Assembly (NCBI RefSeq): GCF_024701375.2
Contig: NZ_CP113910.1
Coordinates: 1,674,001 to 1,738,000, forward strand
Length of the DNA stretch: 64,000 nucleotides
Reading direction: 5' to 3'
Source: Streptomyces sp. KMM 9044
GTDB taxonomy: Bacteria > Actinomycetota > Actinomycetes > Streptomycetales > Streptomycetaceae
Shown: positions 26,081 through 34,112 of the stretch, piece after piece
How positions within the stretch are numbered: position 1 is the stretch's first letter
How the letters are laid out: every line of letters starts with the position of its first letter
Translations under genes and position numbers: made by a program
Notes under the pieces: model-generated
Told to the model about the DNA's origin: nothing
Databases searched by the model: none
The model's input: only the letters and a program-made list of their open reading frames with translations

Positions 26081-28537
26081 ATGGCCCGCCGCAGCACGAA
26101 AACCCCGCCGCCCGACGACTCGTACGAGGAGCGGATCCTCGACATCGACGTCGTCGACGAGATGCAGGGCTCCTTCCTCGAGTACGCGTACTCGGTCATC
26201 TACTCCCGCGCCCTGCCGGACGCGCGCGACGGCATGAAGCCGGTGCACCGCCGCATCGTCTACCAGATGAACGAGATGGGCCTGCGCCCCGACCGCGGCT
26301 ACGTGAAGTGCGCGCGCGTGGTCGGCGAGGTCATGGGCAAGCTGCACCCCCATGGCGACGCGTCGATCTACGACGCTCTGGTGCGCATGGCACAACCCTT
26401 CTCGATGCGGGTCCCCCTGGTCGACGGCCACGGCAACTTCGGCTCCCTGGGCAACGACGACCCTCCGGCCGCCATGCGGTACACCGAGAGCCGGATGACC
26501 GAGGCCACGAGCCTGATGACCGAGTCCATCGACGAGGACACGGTCGACTTCGCGCCCAACTACGACGGCCAGGAGCAGGAGCCCACGACCCTGCCCGCCG
26601 CGTTCCCCAACCTCCTGGTGAACGGTGCGTCGGGCATCGCGGTCGGTATGGCCACCAACATGCCGCCGCACAACCTCCGCGAGGTGATCGCGGCCGCCCG
26701 CCACCTGATCCGGTATCCGAACGCGGACCTCGACGCCCTGATGAAGCACGTCCCGGGCCCCGACCTGCCCACCGGCGGCAGGATCGTCGGCCTCCCGGGC
26801 ATCCGGGACGCGTACGAGAAGGGCCGCGGCACCTTCAAGATCCGCGCGACGGTCACCGTGGAGGAGGTGTCGGCCCGCCGGAAGGGCCTGGTCATCACCG
26901 AGCTGCCGTTCACGGTGGGCCCGGAGAAGGTGATCGCCAAGATCAAGGACCTGGTCGGTTCGAAGAAGCTCCTGGGCATCGCCGACGTCAAGGACCTCAC
27001 CGACCGCGCCCACGGCCTGCGTCTGGTCGTCGAGATCAAGAACGGCTTCGTGCCGGAGGCGGTCCTGGAGCAGCTGTACAAGCTGACGCCCATGGAGGAG
27101 TCCTTCGGCATCAACAACGTGGCCCTGGTGGACGGCCAGCCGCTCACCCTGGGACTCAAGGAACTGCTGGAGGTCTATCTCGACCACCGCTTCAACGTGG
27201 TCCGCCGCCGCTCGGAGTTCCGCCGCGGCAAGCGACGCGCCCGTCTGCACCTGGTCGAGGGCCTGCTCACGGCGCTGCTGGACATCGACGAGGTCATCCG
27301 CCTGATCCGCTCCAGCGACAACTCCGCGCAGGCGAAGCAGTGTCTGATGGACCGGTTCGCGCTGAGCGAGATCCAGACCCAGTACATCCTGGACACCCCC
27401 CTGCGCCGCCTCACCAGGTTCGACCGCATCGAACTGGAGGCGGAGCAGGAGCGGCTGAACACGGAGATCGAGGAACTGACCCGCATCCTGGAGTCGGACG
27501 CGGAGCTGCGCAAGCTGGTCTCGTCCGAACTGGCCACGGTGGCGAAGAAGTTCGGCAACGACCGTCGTACGGTACTGCTGGACGGGGCGGCAGCCCCGGT
27601 CGCCGCCGTGCCGCTTCAGGTGGCGGACGACCCGTGCCGGGTGCTGCTGTCCGACACGGGCCTGCTCGCCCGTACGGCGGACGCGAAGCCGTTCCCCAAG
27701 GGCGCGCACGCCAAGCGGGTCAAGCACGACATGATCGTCTCGGCGGTGCCGGCCACCGCCCGTGGCGAGGTGGGCGTGGTCACCTCCACGGGGCGCCTGC
27801 TGCGGGTGAACGTCATCGACCTCCCGCAGCTGCCGGAGTCGATGCCGACCCCGAACCTCTCGGGCGGGGCGCCGGTCTCGGAGTTCGTCTCCCTGGAGGA
27901 CGACGAGCGGGTGATCTGCCTGACGACGCTCGACGAGTTGTCGCCGGGCCTCGCGCTCGGCACGGAACAGGGTGTCGTCAAGCGGGTGGTGCCCGACTAC
28001 CCCTCCAGCAAGGAGGAGCTGGAGGTCATCACCCTCAAGGAGGGCGACCGGATCGTCGGCGGCGTCGAGCTGCGCACGGGTGAGGAGGACCTGGTCTTCA
28101 TCACCGACGACGCGCAACTGCTGCGCTACCAGGCCGCGCAGGTCCGTCCGCAGGGGCGTCCCGCCGGCGGCGTGGCGGGCATCAAGCTCGCCGAGGGCGC
28201 GAAGGTCATCACCTTCACGGCGGTGGATCCGGGGGCGGACGCGGTGGTGTTCACGGTCGCCGGCTCGCGCGGCACGCTGGACGACTCCGTCCAGACGACG
28301 GCCAAGCTGACGCCGTTCGACCAGTTCCCGCGCAAGGGCCGGGCCACCGGCGGTGTGCGCTGCCAGCGGTTCCTCAAGGGCGAGGACTGCCTGTCCCTGG
28401 CCTGGGCCGGCGCCACCCCGGCCCGCGCCTCCCAGAAGAACGGGACACCGGTCGACCTGCCGAAGCCCGACCCGCGCCGCGACGGCTCGGGAGAGTCCCT
28501 GCCGAAGACGGTGGCGGTGGTGGCGGGCCCGGTCTAA
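26081..28537 (+). CDS. parC: DNA topoisomerase IV subunit A
   Basis: 818-residue breakage-reunion subunit that decatenates chromosomes together with ParE. The active-site tyrosine is Tyr134 in AMRYTESRM. The quinolone-determining region reads HPHGDASIYDAL, with Ala94 at the position of E. coli GyrA Ser83 and Asp98 at that of Asp87. The C-terminal half has the six-bladed beta-pinwheel repeats (LLSDTGLLARTADAKPF, VVTSTGRLLRV, and others). ATG 26081 has AAGGAG upstream. Length and the presence of a separate parE in the window favour ParC over GyrA. The 3' end overlaps cobW-like by 4 bp. Confidence 0.93.
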   Translation: MARRSTKTPPPDDSYEERILDIDVVDEMQGSFLEYAYSVIYSRALPDARDGMKPVHRRIVYQMNEMGLRPDRGYVKCARVVGEVMGKLHPHGDASIYDALVRMAQPFSMRVPLVDGHGNFGSLGNDDPPAAMRYTESRMTEATSLMTESIDEDTVDFAPNYDGQEQEPTTLPAAFPNLLVNGASGIAVGMATNMPPHNLREVIAAARHLIRYPNADLDALMKHVPGPDLPTGGRIVGLPGIRDAYEKGRGTFKIRATVTVEEVSARRKGLVITELPFTVGPEKVIAKIKDLVGSKKLLGIADVKDLTDRAHGLRLVVEIKNGFVPEAVLEQLYKLTPMEESFGINNVALVDGQPLTLGLKELLEVYLDHRFNVVRRRSEFRRGKRRARLHLVEGLLTALLDIDEVIRLIRSSDNSAQAKQCLMDRFALSEIQTQYILDTPLRRLTRFDRIELEAEQERLNTEIEELTRILESDAELRKLVSSELATVAKKFGNDRRTVLLDGAAAPVAAVPLQVADDPCRVLLSDTGLLARTADAKPFPKGAHAKRVKHDMIVSAVPATARGEVGVVTSTGRLLRVNVIDLPQLPESMPTPNLSGGAPVSEFVSLEDDERVICLTTLDELSPGLALGTEQGVVKRVVPDYPSSKEELEVITLKEGDRIVGGVELRTGEEDLVFITDDAQLLRYQAAQVRPQGRPAGGVAGIKLAEGAKVITFTAVDPGADAVVFTVAGSRGTLDDSVQTTAKLTPFDQFPRKGRATGGVRCQRFLKGEDCLSLAWAGATPARASQKNGTPVDLPKPDPRRDGSGESLPKTVAVVAGPV

Positions 28538-29628
28538 CCCTGCGGGTCGTCCTGGCCCCGCGGGTCGTCGGGCTCCCGTACGTACCGCAGCACGCCCCAC
28601 ATGCCCCGCTCGTCGGCGTGTGGGGCGCCGGGGTCATCGAGGGCGTCGCTGCCGCAGGCCTCCTCCAGTTCCTTGCGGAGGGCGGCGGTGTCGATGCCGG
28701 TCCCGATGAGCACCAGTTGCGTGAGCCGCTCCGCACCGGCCGGCCAGGGCTCCGGGGAGAACCGGAGGAACCGCCCGACGGCATGCACCGCGTACCGGTT
28801 CCCGGCGTCGTACGGCCCGAAGTCGACGTATCCCTTGATCCGGTAGAGCCCTTCCGGGCGGCTGTCGAGGAACCGGATCAGCCGCCGCGGACCGAGGGGC
28901 GTCGCGGAGGCGAAGGACAGGCTGTCGTACCGGGCGTGCAGATGCCCGGCGTGCTCGTCGTCCGCGGCGGACTCGTGCCGGTGCAGGTCGTCGAAGGAGA
29001 GCTGCCCGACACGCTCCTCACCGGGCCGGCAGTCGAAGAGGAACTCCGGATCGACGCGGCCGTGCACGGCGGGAACGACGGCGGCGCGGTCCACGAGCGA
29101 CCGCACGGCGCCGAGCACGCCGTGCGCGTCCGCCGCCCGGTCGAGCTTGTTCACGACGACCAGGTCGGCGAGGCCGAGATGCCGGTCGATCCCGGGATGC
29201 CGGGCCCTCGTCTCCTCGAACTCGGCGGCGTCCACGACCTCTACGAGCCCGCCGTACACGATCCGGGGGTGTTCGCAGGCGAGCACCATCCGCACGAGTT
29301 CCTGCGGCTCGGCGAGACCGCTGGCCTCGATGACGATGACGTCGATCCCGGCGGACGGCCGCGCCAGCCGCTCGAGATACACGTCCAGTTCGCTGCCGTC
29401 GACGGCACAGCACAGGCACCCGTTGCCGAGCGAGACGGTCGAGTCTCCGAGCGCTCCGGCCACCGCCATGGCGTCGATCTCGATGGCACCGAAGTCGTTG
29501 ACGACGGCCCCGATACGGCTGCCACCGCTGTGGTGGAGGAGGTGGTTGAGCAGGGTGGTCTTCCCGGATCCGAGAAATCCGGCCAGGACGACGACCGGAA
29601 TCTGCCGACCACTGCTGCGCTCCACCAC
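28534..29628 (-). CDS. CobW/COG0523 family GTP-binding metallochaperone
   Basis: 364-residue G3E-family GTPase. Walker A is GFLGSGKTT (residues 17-25), the metal-binding motif GCLCC is at 70-74, and the guanine motif is VNKLD. A CobW C-terminal domain follows (LYRIKGYVDF, RRLIRFLDSR). A His/Asp/Glu-rich stretch (HRHESAADDEHAGHLHAR) could bind Zn or Co. Members insert or traffic metals such as zinc or cobalt; the metal is unknown here and I see no Zur or B12 element upstream. GTG 29628 follows GAGAGGGG; an adjacent GTG at 29625 is equally possible. Confidence 0.9.
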   Translation of the reverse strand: MVERSSGRQIPVVVLAGFLGSGKTTLLNHLLHHSGGSRIGAVVNDFGAIEIDAMAVAGALGDSTVSLGNGCLCCAVDGSELDVYLERLARPSAGIDVIVIEASGLAEPQELVRMVLACEHPRIVYGGLVEVVDAAEFEETRARHPGIDRHLGLADLVVVNKLDRAADAHGVLGAVRSLVDRAAVVPAVHGRVDPEFLFDCRPGEERVGQLSFDDLHRHESAADDEHAGHLHARYDSLSFASATPLGPRRLIRFLDSRPEGLYRIKGYVDFGPYDAGNRYAVHAVGRFLRFSPEPWPAGAERLTQLVLIGTGIDTAALRKELEEACGSDALDDPGAPHADERGMWGVLRYVREPDDPRGQDDPQG

Positions 29629-29947
29629 GCGACCCCTCTCATGCCCACGCGTACCCCGGCTCGCGCCTCGGCGTACGTCCGGGAATCGACTGACTCCCCA
29701 GGATACGAGCGGTGGGGACAGTGACGAAGTGAACGATTGTTAGCAGCGTTCGCGGGGCAGACGTGGGACAGGGCGACGGATTGCGCGACCCTCGCTTCCC
29801 TCCGTGCGCCGCCTCTCCGCCTTTCCGCCGATCAGAGCCGCTCGGCCCCCTGGAAGGCGGCAAGTGCCGCCCACCGCTCGCCGGTCCCCTGCAGTCGACC
29901 TGCATCCCGACGGCCGGCGGACGGCCGCCTGATCGGGGGCAACTGAC
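29629..29947. other. Divergent intergenic region, nothing definite
   Basis: A 319-bp gap between the CobW gene and the DUF6082-like gene. No ORF or hairpin is convincing. A GGGGGC run lies 8 nt before the downstream ATG. Confidence 0.45.
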
Positions 29948-30499
29948 ATGGCCACACGGAAAACTGGCAAGCGCGGGCTTGACGTCGCCGCGGTGGCGGG
30001 ACTGGGGATGGCCGCGGGCATCCTCGCCACCGCGGCGGTTCGACGCCACACGCCGGAGTACCTGCACTCCCGTCTGGAATGCCTGGAACAACAGGCGGAC
30101 ACCCGGCGGCAGGCCAATCTGGCGAGCCAGCAGCGCCAGCACTGGGAGTTGCTGGGCAAGGCGATGGACGACCCCGAACTCGCCGCGGTCCTGGACATCT
30201 TCGAGATTCCTGTCACCGCGCAGAAGCGCCGCCAGTACCTCTTCGCCAACGCCCTGTACACGAACCTGCTCTGCTACCACCGTATCGGCAACCTCAGCCG
30301 GGACGAGTTCTTCAAGCACGCCCGGGGCATGTTCCAGAACCCGATCGCCAGGGGAGTACGGGTACGCGACTCGGCAGCAGCGCGCGAGCCTCACGGGAAC
30401 CGAGGAGGCGGAACTCGGCCGGCTGATCGACGACCTGCTGCTTCGGCTCGACGAGGCCGACACCGACGAGTGGTGGGTGGTCGGGGACCCACCACGTGA
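29948..30499 (+). pseudogene. DUF6082-like membrane-anchored protein, frameshifted
   Basis: The N-terminal 135 residues look like a Streptomyces DUF6082 protein: one membrane segment (VAAVAGLGMAAGILATAAV), an amphipathic Gln-rich helix, then QKRRQYLFANALYTNLLCYHRIGNLSRDEFF and a FQNPI motif. After the GGGG run at 30351-30354 the frame becomes Arg-rich and stops at 30499. In the next frame the expected ending continues (EYGYATRQQRASLTG, EEAELGRLIDDLLLRLDEA, EWWVVGDPP). Removing one G would restore it. The restored frame has no early stop and runs on to 30806, so the 3' end also looks lost. Function of the family is unknown. Confidence 0.6.
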
Positions 30500-30800
30500 G
30501 CCGCGGGGGCCGCCCCGGAGCGACCCCGCCGCGAAGGGCGGACCTGTCCGGACGGCACGCCCAGGCGTCCGGGATATCCGTCTTCGCCCTGGTCAGGGTC
30601 TCCCGGGGGATCACGACGATGCGTTCGTAGTCGGCGCGCGCCGCGTCCTCGGGCAGTTGGGTATCGAGCGAATCAGTCGCATCCGTGCCGATGACCGCGA
30701 AGTTCCCGTCCACCAGCTCGAAGGTGTCGGGGCATGTCCCGCCACCCGTACTGCCTCGATGACGTGGAGCGACACCGAGACGGCGGATGATCTGACTCAC
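30312..30800 (-). CDS. Hypothetical protein, probably with extended C-terminus after stop loss
   Basis: GTG 30800 with AAGGGA 9 nt upstream begins MSQIIRRLGVAPRHRGSTGGG, followed by CPDTFELVDGNFAVIGTDATD and a helix ending ETLTRAKTDIPDA. I recall small Streptomyces proteins of about 80 residues of this type ending at that point, often beside DUF6082 genes. Here TGG (30561-30563) follows instead of a stop. The frame continues 84 more residues of Arg/Pro-rich sequence antisense to the DUF6082-like coding end. The extension is probably not native. Function unknown. Confidence 0.5.
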   Translation of the reverse strand: MSQIIRRLGVAPRHRGSTGGGTCPDTFELVDGNFAVIGTDATDSLDTQLPEDAARADYERIVVIPRETLTRAKTDIPDAWACRPDRSALRGGVAPGRPPRLTWWVPDHPPLVGVGLVEPKQQVVDQPAEFRLLGSREARALLPSRVPVLPWRSGSGTCPGRA

Positions 30801-31023
30801 TGTTGAGTTTCCCTTGTTCTCACGGCACAAGCGGGCCCGCGCCCGCAACCACGCGATGCGCGATGGATCGTCGCGGCCGGAGCACGGCACAGACACGGGA
30901 CTCACCACGGCACAGCCACCTCGCACCCCGACGGGCGCAACGCCTGCGCGCATCCATATCAGCTCCGGAGTTTCTCCCACGGCGGGTTGCGCCAAGGCAT
31001 GCCGCCCTGCACACGGGAGCAAC

Positions 31024-31042
31024 TCAGGTTAGGCTCACCTCT
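31024..31042. promoter_or_regulatory. Iron box (DmdR1/IdeR type)
   Basis: TCAGGTTAGGCTCACCTCT matches the consensus TTAGGTTAGGCTCACCTAA at 16 of 19 positions. It ends directly before the GTG start of the sucrase/ferredoxin-like gene, so bound DmdR would cover the promoter -10 and start. Confidence 0.85.
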
Positions 31043-31981
31043 GTGAGTACGTGCTCAACCGCTTCCCGCGAGCTCGACGAGCCCGTTGCGGGAACCGCAG
31101 CCACCGCGAGGACCTGGCTCCTGCTGGAACAGCCCGGTCCCTGGGGCCCCAAGGCGCTCACCTCGAGCCACCTCGACCCGGCCCTGGGCCGGGCCCTGGA
31201 GGCCGCCGCGTCGGGCACCGGGGTGCGTATCGCCCTGATCAGACGCTCCGGACGGCACGCGGACCACAGGACGTCCGCCACCCGTCAGGTGTACGTGGCC
31301 CACACCGTGCCCGACAGCACCTGGCTGCACACCGCCACGACCACGGACCCGGAGCGCCTGCTCGACCTCGACTTCGCCGCCCTCGGCAGGGGACACAGCG
31401 GCACCTTCGCCACGGCGCTCGACGGGCGGCCGCACGAGGGCGCCCCGCTCGCCCTCGTCTGCACCAACGGCAGGCGCGACCGCTGCTGCGCACTCCTCGG
31501 CCGCCCCCTTGCGGCCGAGCTCGTCGCCTCCGGCGTCGAGGGCGTCTGGGAGGTCACCCACCTGGGCGGACACCGTTTCTCGCCCACGGTGCTCGTGCTG
31601 CCCCACGGCTACGCGTACGGCAGGGCCGAGGCGCATGCCGTCAAGGAGGTGCTCCACGGCGCGCAGGAGGGCCGGATCGTGGTGGAGGGGTGCCGAGGGA
31701 GCTCCGCCTGGGAACGCCCCGGCCAGGCGGCCGAGCTGGCCGTGCGCAGCGAGGTGGGCGAGTACGCCGCCGCGGCGCTGACCGTCGTACGGACGGACGG
31801 CGCGGCCCCGCGCTGGGAGGTGCTCGTCGCGCACGCCGACGGGCGCCGCTGGCGGGTGGAGGTGGCACAGGGCTCGTCCCTGCCGCCCCGCGCGGAGAGC
31901 TGCGGGTCCGCACTGGGCTCGCCCGCGCGGATGGACGTGGTGGCGGTCCGCGAGGTGACCCTGGCGGCGCTCGCGAGCTGA
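31043..31981 (+). CDS. Sucrase/ferredoxin-like family protein
   Basis: 312-residue cytoplasmic protein of the Suc_Fer-like family, with a thioredoxin-like ferredoxin fold in the C-terminal half. Cys residues in CTNGRRDRCCALLG and the HLGGHRFSPTVLVLPHGYAYGR motif mark the family; some members bind a [2Fe-2S] cluster. GTG 31043 begins MSTCSTASREL. No ribosome site precedes it; instead the iron box abuts it and a TAGGCT -10-like element sits 7 nt upstream, so the mRNA is probably leaderless. The context predicts induction under iron starvation, perhaps as a ferric-siderophore reductase, which is inference. Confidence 0.88.
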   Translation: MSTCSTASRELDEPVAGTAATARTWLLLEQPGPWGPKALTSSHLDPALGRALEAAASGTGVRIALIRRSGRHADHRTSATRQVYVAHTVPDSTWLHTATTTDPERLLDLDFAALGRGHSGTFATALDGRPHEGAPLALVCTNGRRDRCCALLGRPLAAELVASGVEGVWEVTHLGGHRFSPTVLVLPHGYAYGRAEAHAVKEVLHGAQEGRIVVEGCRGSSAWERPGQAAELAVRSEVGEYAAAALTVVRTDGAAPRWEVLVAHADGRRWRVEVAQGSSLPPRAESCGSALGSPARMDVVAVREVTLAALAS

Positions 31982-32112
31982 CCCGCCGCGCGCGGTCACG
32001 CGCGGAGACCGGCTCCTCCCCGCGCGTGGGAGCGCACGCGGGCTCCTCTCCGCGTGTGCGAGGCGATCCGCGCCACCTGCCCGCGGCCCCCGGCGGCCGT
32101 CCACGTACCGTC

Positions 32113-32503
32113 ATGAGTATGCGCACCACTCCCTTCGCCCGCCGTCTGCGCCTCGGTCTGCCTCGGTCTGCCTCGGCGGGTCTTCTCGCAGGTCCTGCTG
32201 ATGCAGCTGGCGATCGCCGCGGGGGTCGCGGTGCTCGCGACCGGGCTGTTCCTCGCCCCGCTCGGTGGGCAGCTGGACGACCAGGCGATGCGCCGCGCGC
32301 TCGCGGAACTGGTCCGTCAGTGCCTGATCAGTGCCGACGGCACGCTGCCGGCCCAGGAGATCGCCGAGCGCACGGGGGTGAGCCGTCAGACCGCCCAGCG
32401 CTATCTCAAGCTTCTGGAGCGGACCGGCCGGGCCGTGCTGCCCCTCAGGTACGGCGACGCGGGCCGCCCGGAACACCGTTACGTGTGGGTGACCCGTACC
32501 TGA
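32113..32503 (+). pseudogene. Remnant of a CitA/CitB-like two-component system, kinase-regulator fusion
   Basis: The 5' part encodes the start of a CitA/DcuS-like sensor kinase (MSMRTTPFARRLRLGLP, then VFSQVLLMQLAIAAGVAVLA membrane helix and QLDDQAMRRALA). It joins directly to the DNA-binding end of a CitB-type response regulator (ELVRQCLISADGTLPAQEIA, ERTGVSRQTAQRYLKLLERT, GRPEHRYVWV). A 10-bp tandem duplication (CCTCGGTCTG at 32151-32160 and 32161-32170) shifts the frame between the first 17 residues and the membrane helix. ATG 32201 could still express a 100-residue membrane-helix/HTH protein ending at 32503. Kinase, PAS and receiver domains are gone. Confidence 0.75.
32151..32170. repeat. 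10-bp tandem duplication causing a frameshift
   Basis: CCTCGGTCTG occurs twice in tandem, followed by a partial third CCTCGG. Deleting one copy restores the kinase-like reading frame. Confidence 0.9.
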
Positions 32504-32554
32504 GCGTCGTCGCACGGCCCGGCATCCCACAGGCCCCCGCCACACGTGCTCGCG

Positions 32555-33952
32555 TCACACCGCCCCCGCGCCCGTCAGCGACCGCACCTCGGCCTCCGCG
32601 TGCTTGGCCTCGTCCGGGGTCTCGGCCGAGGTCACCGTGCCGAGCCAACCGGCGAGGAAACCGAGCGGGATGGAGACCAGGCCGGGGTTCTGGAGCGGGA
32701 AGAGGTGGAAGTCGACGCCGGGAAACAGGGATGCCGGGCTGCCGGAGACCACCGGGGAGAGCAGGACCAGCGCCATCGCCGGGATCAGCCCGCCGTAGAC
32801 GGCCCACACGGCGCCCCTGGTGGTGAATCCGCGCCAGAACAGTGAGTAGAGCAGCACGGGCAGGTTGGCGGAAGCGGCCACGGCGAAGGCCAGCCCGACG
32901 AGGAAGGCGACGTTGAGATCGCGGGCCAGCAGGCCGAGCGCGATCGCGAGCACGCCGATGCCGAGCGCGGCCGCCCGGGCCACGGCCACCTCGCTGCGCG
33001 GTTTCCTGTCGCGGCGCCGCAGGGACGCGTACAGGTCGTGGGCGACGGACGCCGACGAGGCGAGCGTGATCCCGGCGACGACGGCGAGGATCGTGGCGAA
33101 GGCTGTCGCGGCGACGACCGCGAACAGCACCGTCCCGCCGGTGGAGCCGGCGCCGCCGCCGAGGTCGAGCGCCAGCAGCGGAACCGCCGTGTTCCCGGCC
33201 GTGTTGGACCCGCGTACGGCATCCGGTCCGACGATGGCCGCGGCACCGAAGCCGAGCACGATCGTCATCAGGTAGAACCCGCCGATCAGTCCGATCGGCC
33301 AGATGACCGAACGCCGGGCCGCCCGCGCGGTCGGGACGGTGTGGAAGCGGGACAGGATGTGCGGCAGCCCGGCCGTGCCCAGCACCAGCGCGAGTCCCAG
33401 GCTCATGAAGTCGAACCGGGAGGTCCAGTCCCCGCCGTAGGCGAGCCCGGGGGCCAGGAAGGCCTCCCCGTGACCGCTGCGCTCGGCCGCCGTGAGCAAC
33501 ATCCGGTTGAGGTCGCCGTGGAACCGCAGCAGGACGAGAACGGTCAGCGCGACGGTGCCACCGAGCAGCAGGACCGCCTTGACGATCTGGATCCAGGTGG
33601 TGGCCCGCATCCCTCCCATCGACACGTAGATCACCATGAGTGCCCCGACGCCGACGACGGTCCAGGCCTGCGCCGCCTCGCTCCGGCTGCCGGGCAGCAG
33701 CGCGACCAGGCTGCCCGCGCCCGCCATCTGCGCCACCAGGTACAGGACGGACACGGTGACCGACGACGTTCCCGCGGCGATACGCACGGGCCGTTCCCTC
33801 ATCCGGGCCGCCACCACGTCGGCGAGGGTGAACCGGCCGCAGTTGCACACCAGTTCCGCGACCAGGAGCAGTACCACGAGCCAGGTCACCAGGAAGCCCA
33901 CCGAGTACAGCATCCCGTCGTAGCCGAAAAGGGCGATCAGCCCGGAGATGCC
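32555..33952 (-). pseudogene. Cation/acetate-type solute:sodium symporter, 5'-truncated
   Basis: The remaining frame encodes about 450 residues of an ActP/MctC-like SSS-family symporter: GYDGMLYSVGFLVTW, CGRFTLADVVAARMRERPVR, SVLYLVAQMAGAGSLVALL, GTAGLPHILSRFHTVPTARA and the rest to an intact C-terminus. Full-length relatives have about 75 further N-terminal residues, including the first helices. Here similarity stops at GISGLIALFGYDG (33952) and unrelated sequence follows up to parE. ATG 33913 is the first start left, with no good ribosome site. Loss of the first helices should inactivate transport. CitAB-type systems often regulate such symporters and the adjacent one is also broken. Confidence 0.75.
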
Positions 33953-33989
33953 ACGGAGCGTCTTTCGGCATGTCCGGCGGGACTCTCGG

Positions 33990-34017
33990 GACCGCCTCCG
34001 CCCGAGTGGGGGCGGTC
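33990..34017 (-). terminator. Probable terminator of parE
   Basis: GACCGCC/GGCGGTC arms (33990-33996, 34011-34017), with an alternative CCGCCC/GGGCGG pairing inside. It lies about 95 bp after the parE stop and has no T tract. Confidence 0.4.
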
Positions 34018-34112
34018 GTCTCTTTGGCGCATGCCCAAGGATGAACAGAACGGGTGGACCCCCGGCTCTTCTTCCCGTTCTGCTTCACCCCATCAGGTGA
34101 CCGCTGGACCCC

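Noticed and set aside
26042..28600. 852-codon minus-strand frame opposite parC
   Set aside because: Antisense shadow; parC is unambiguous and the shadow has no recognisable motif.
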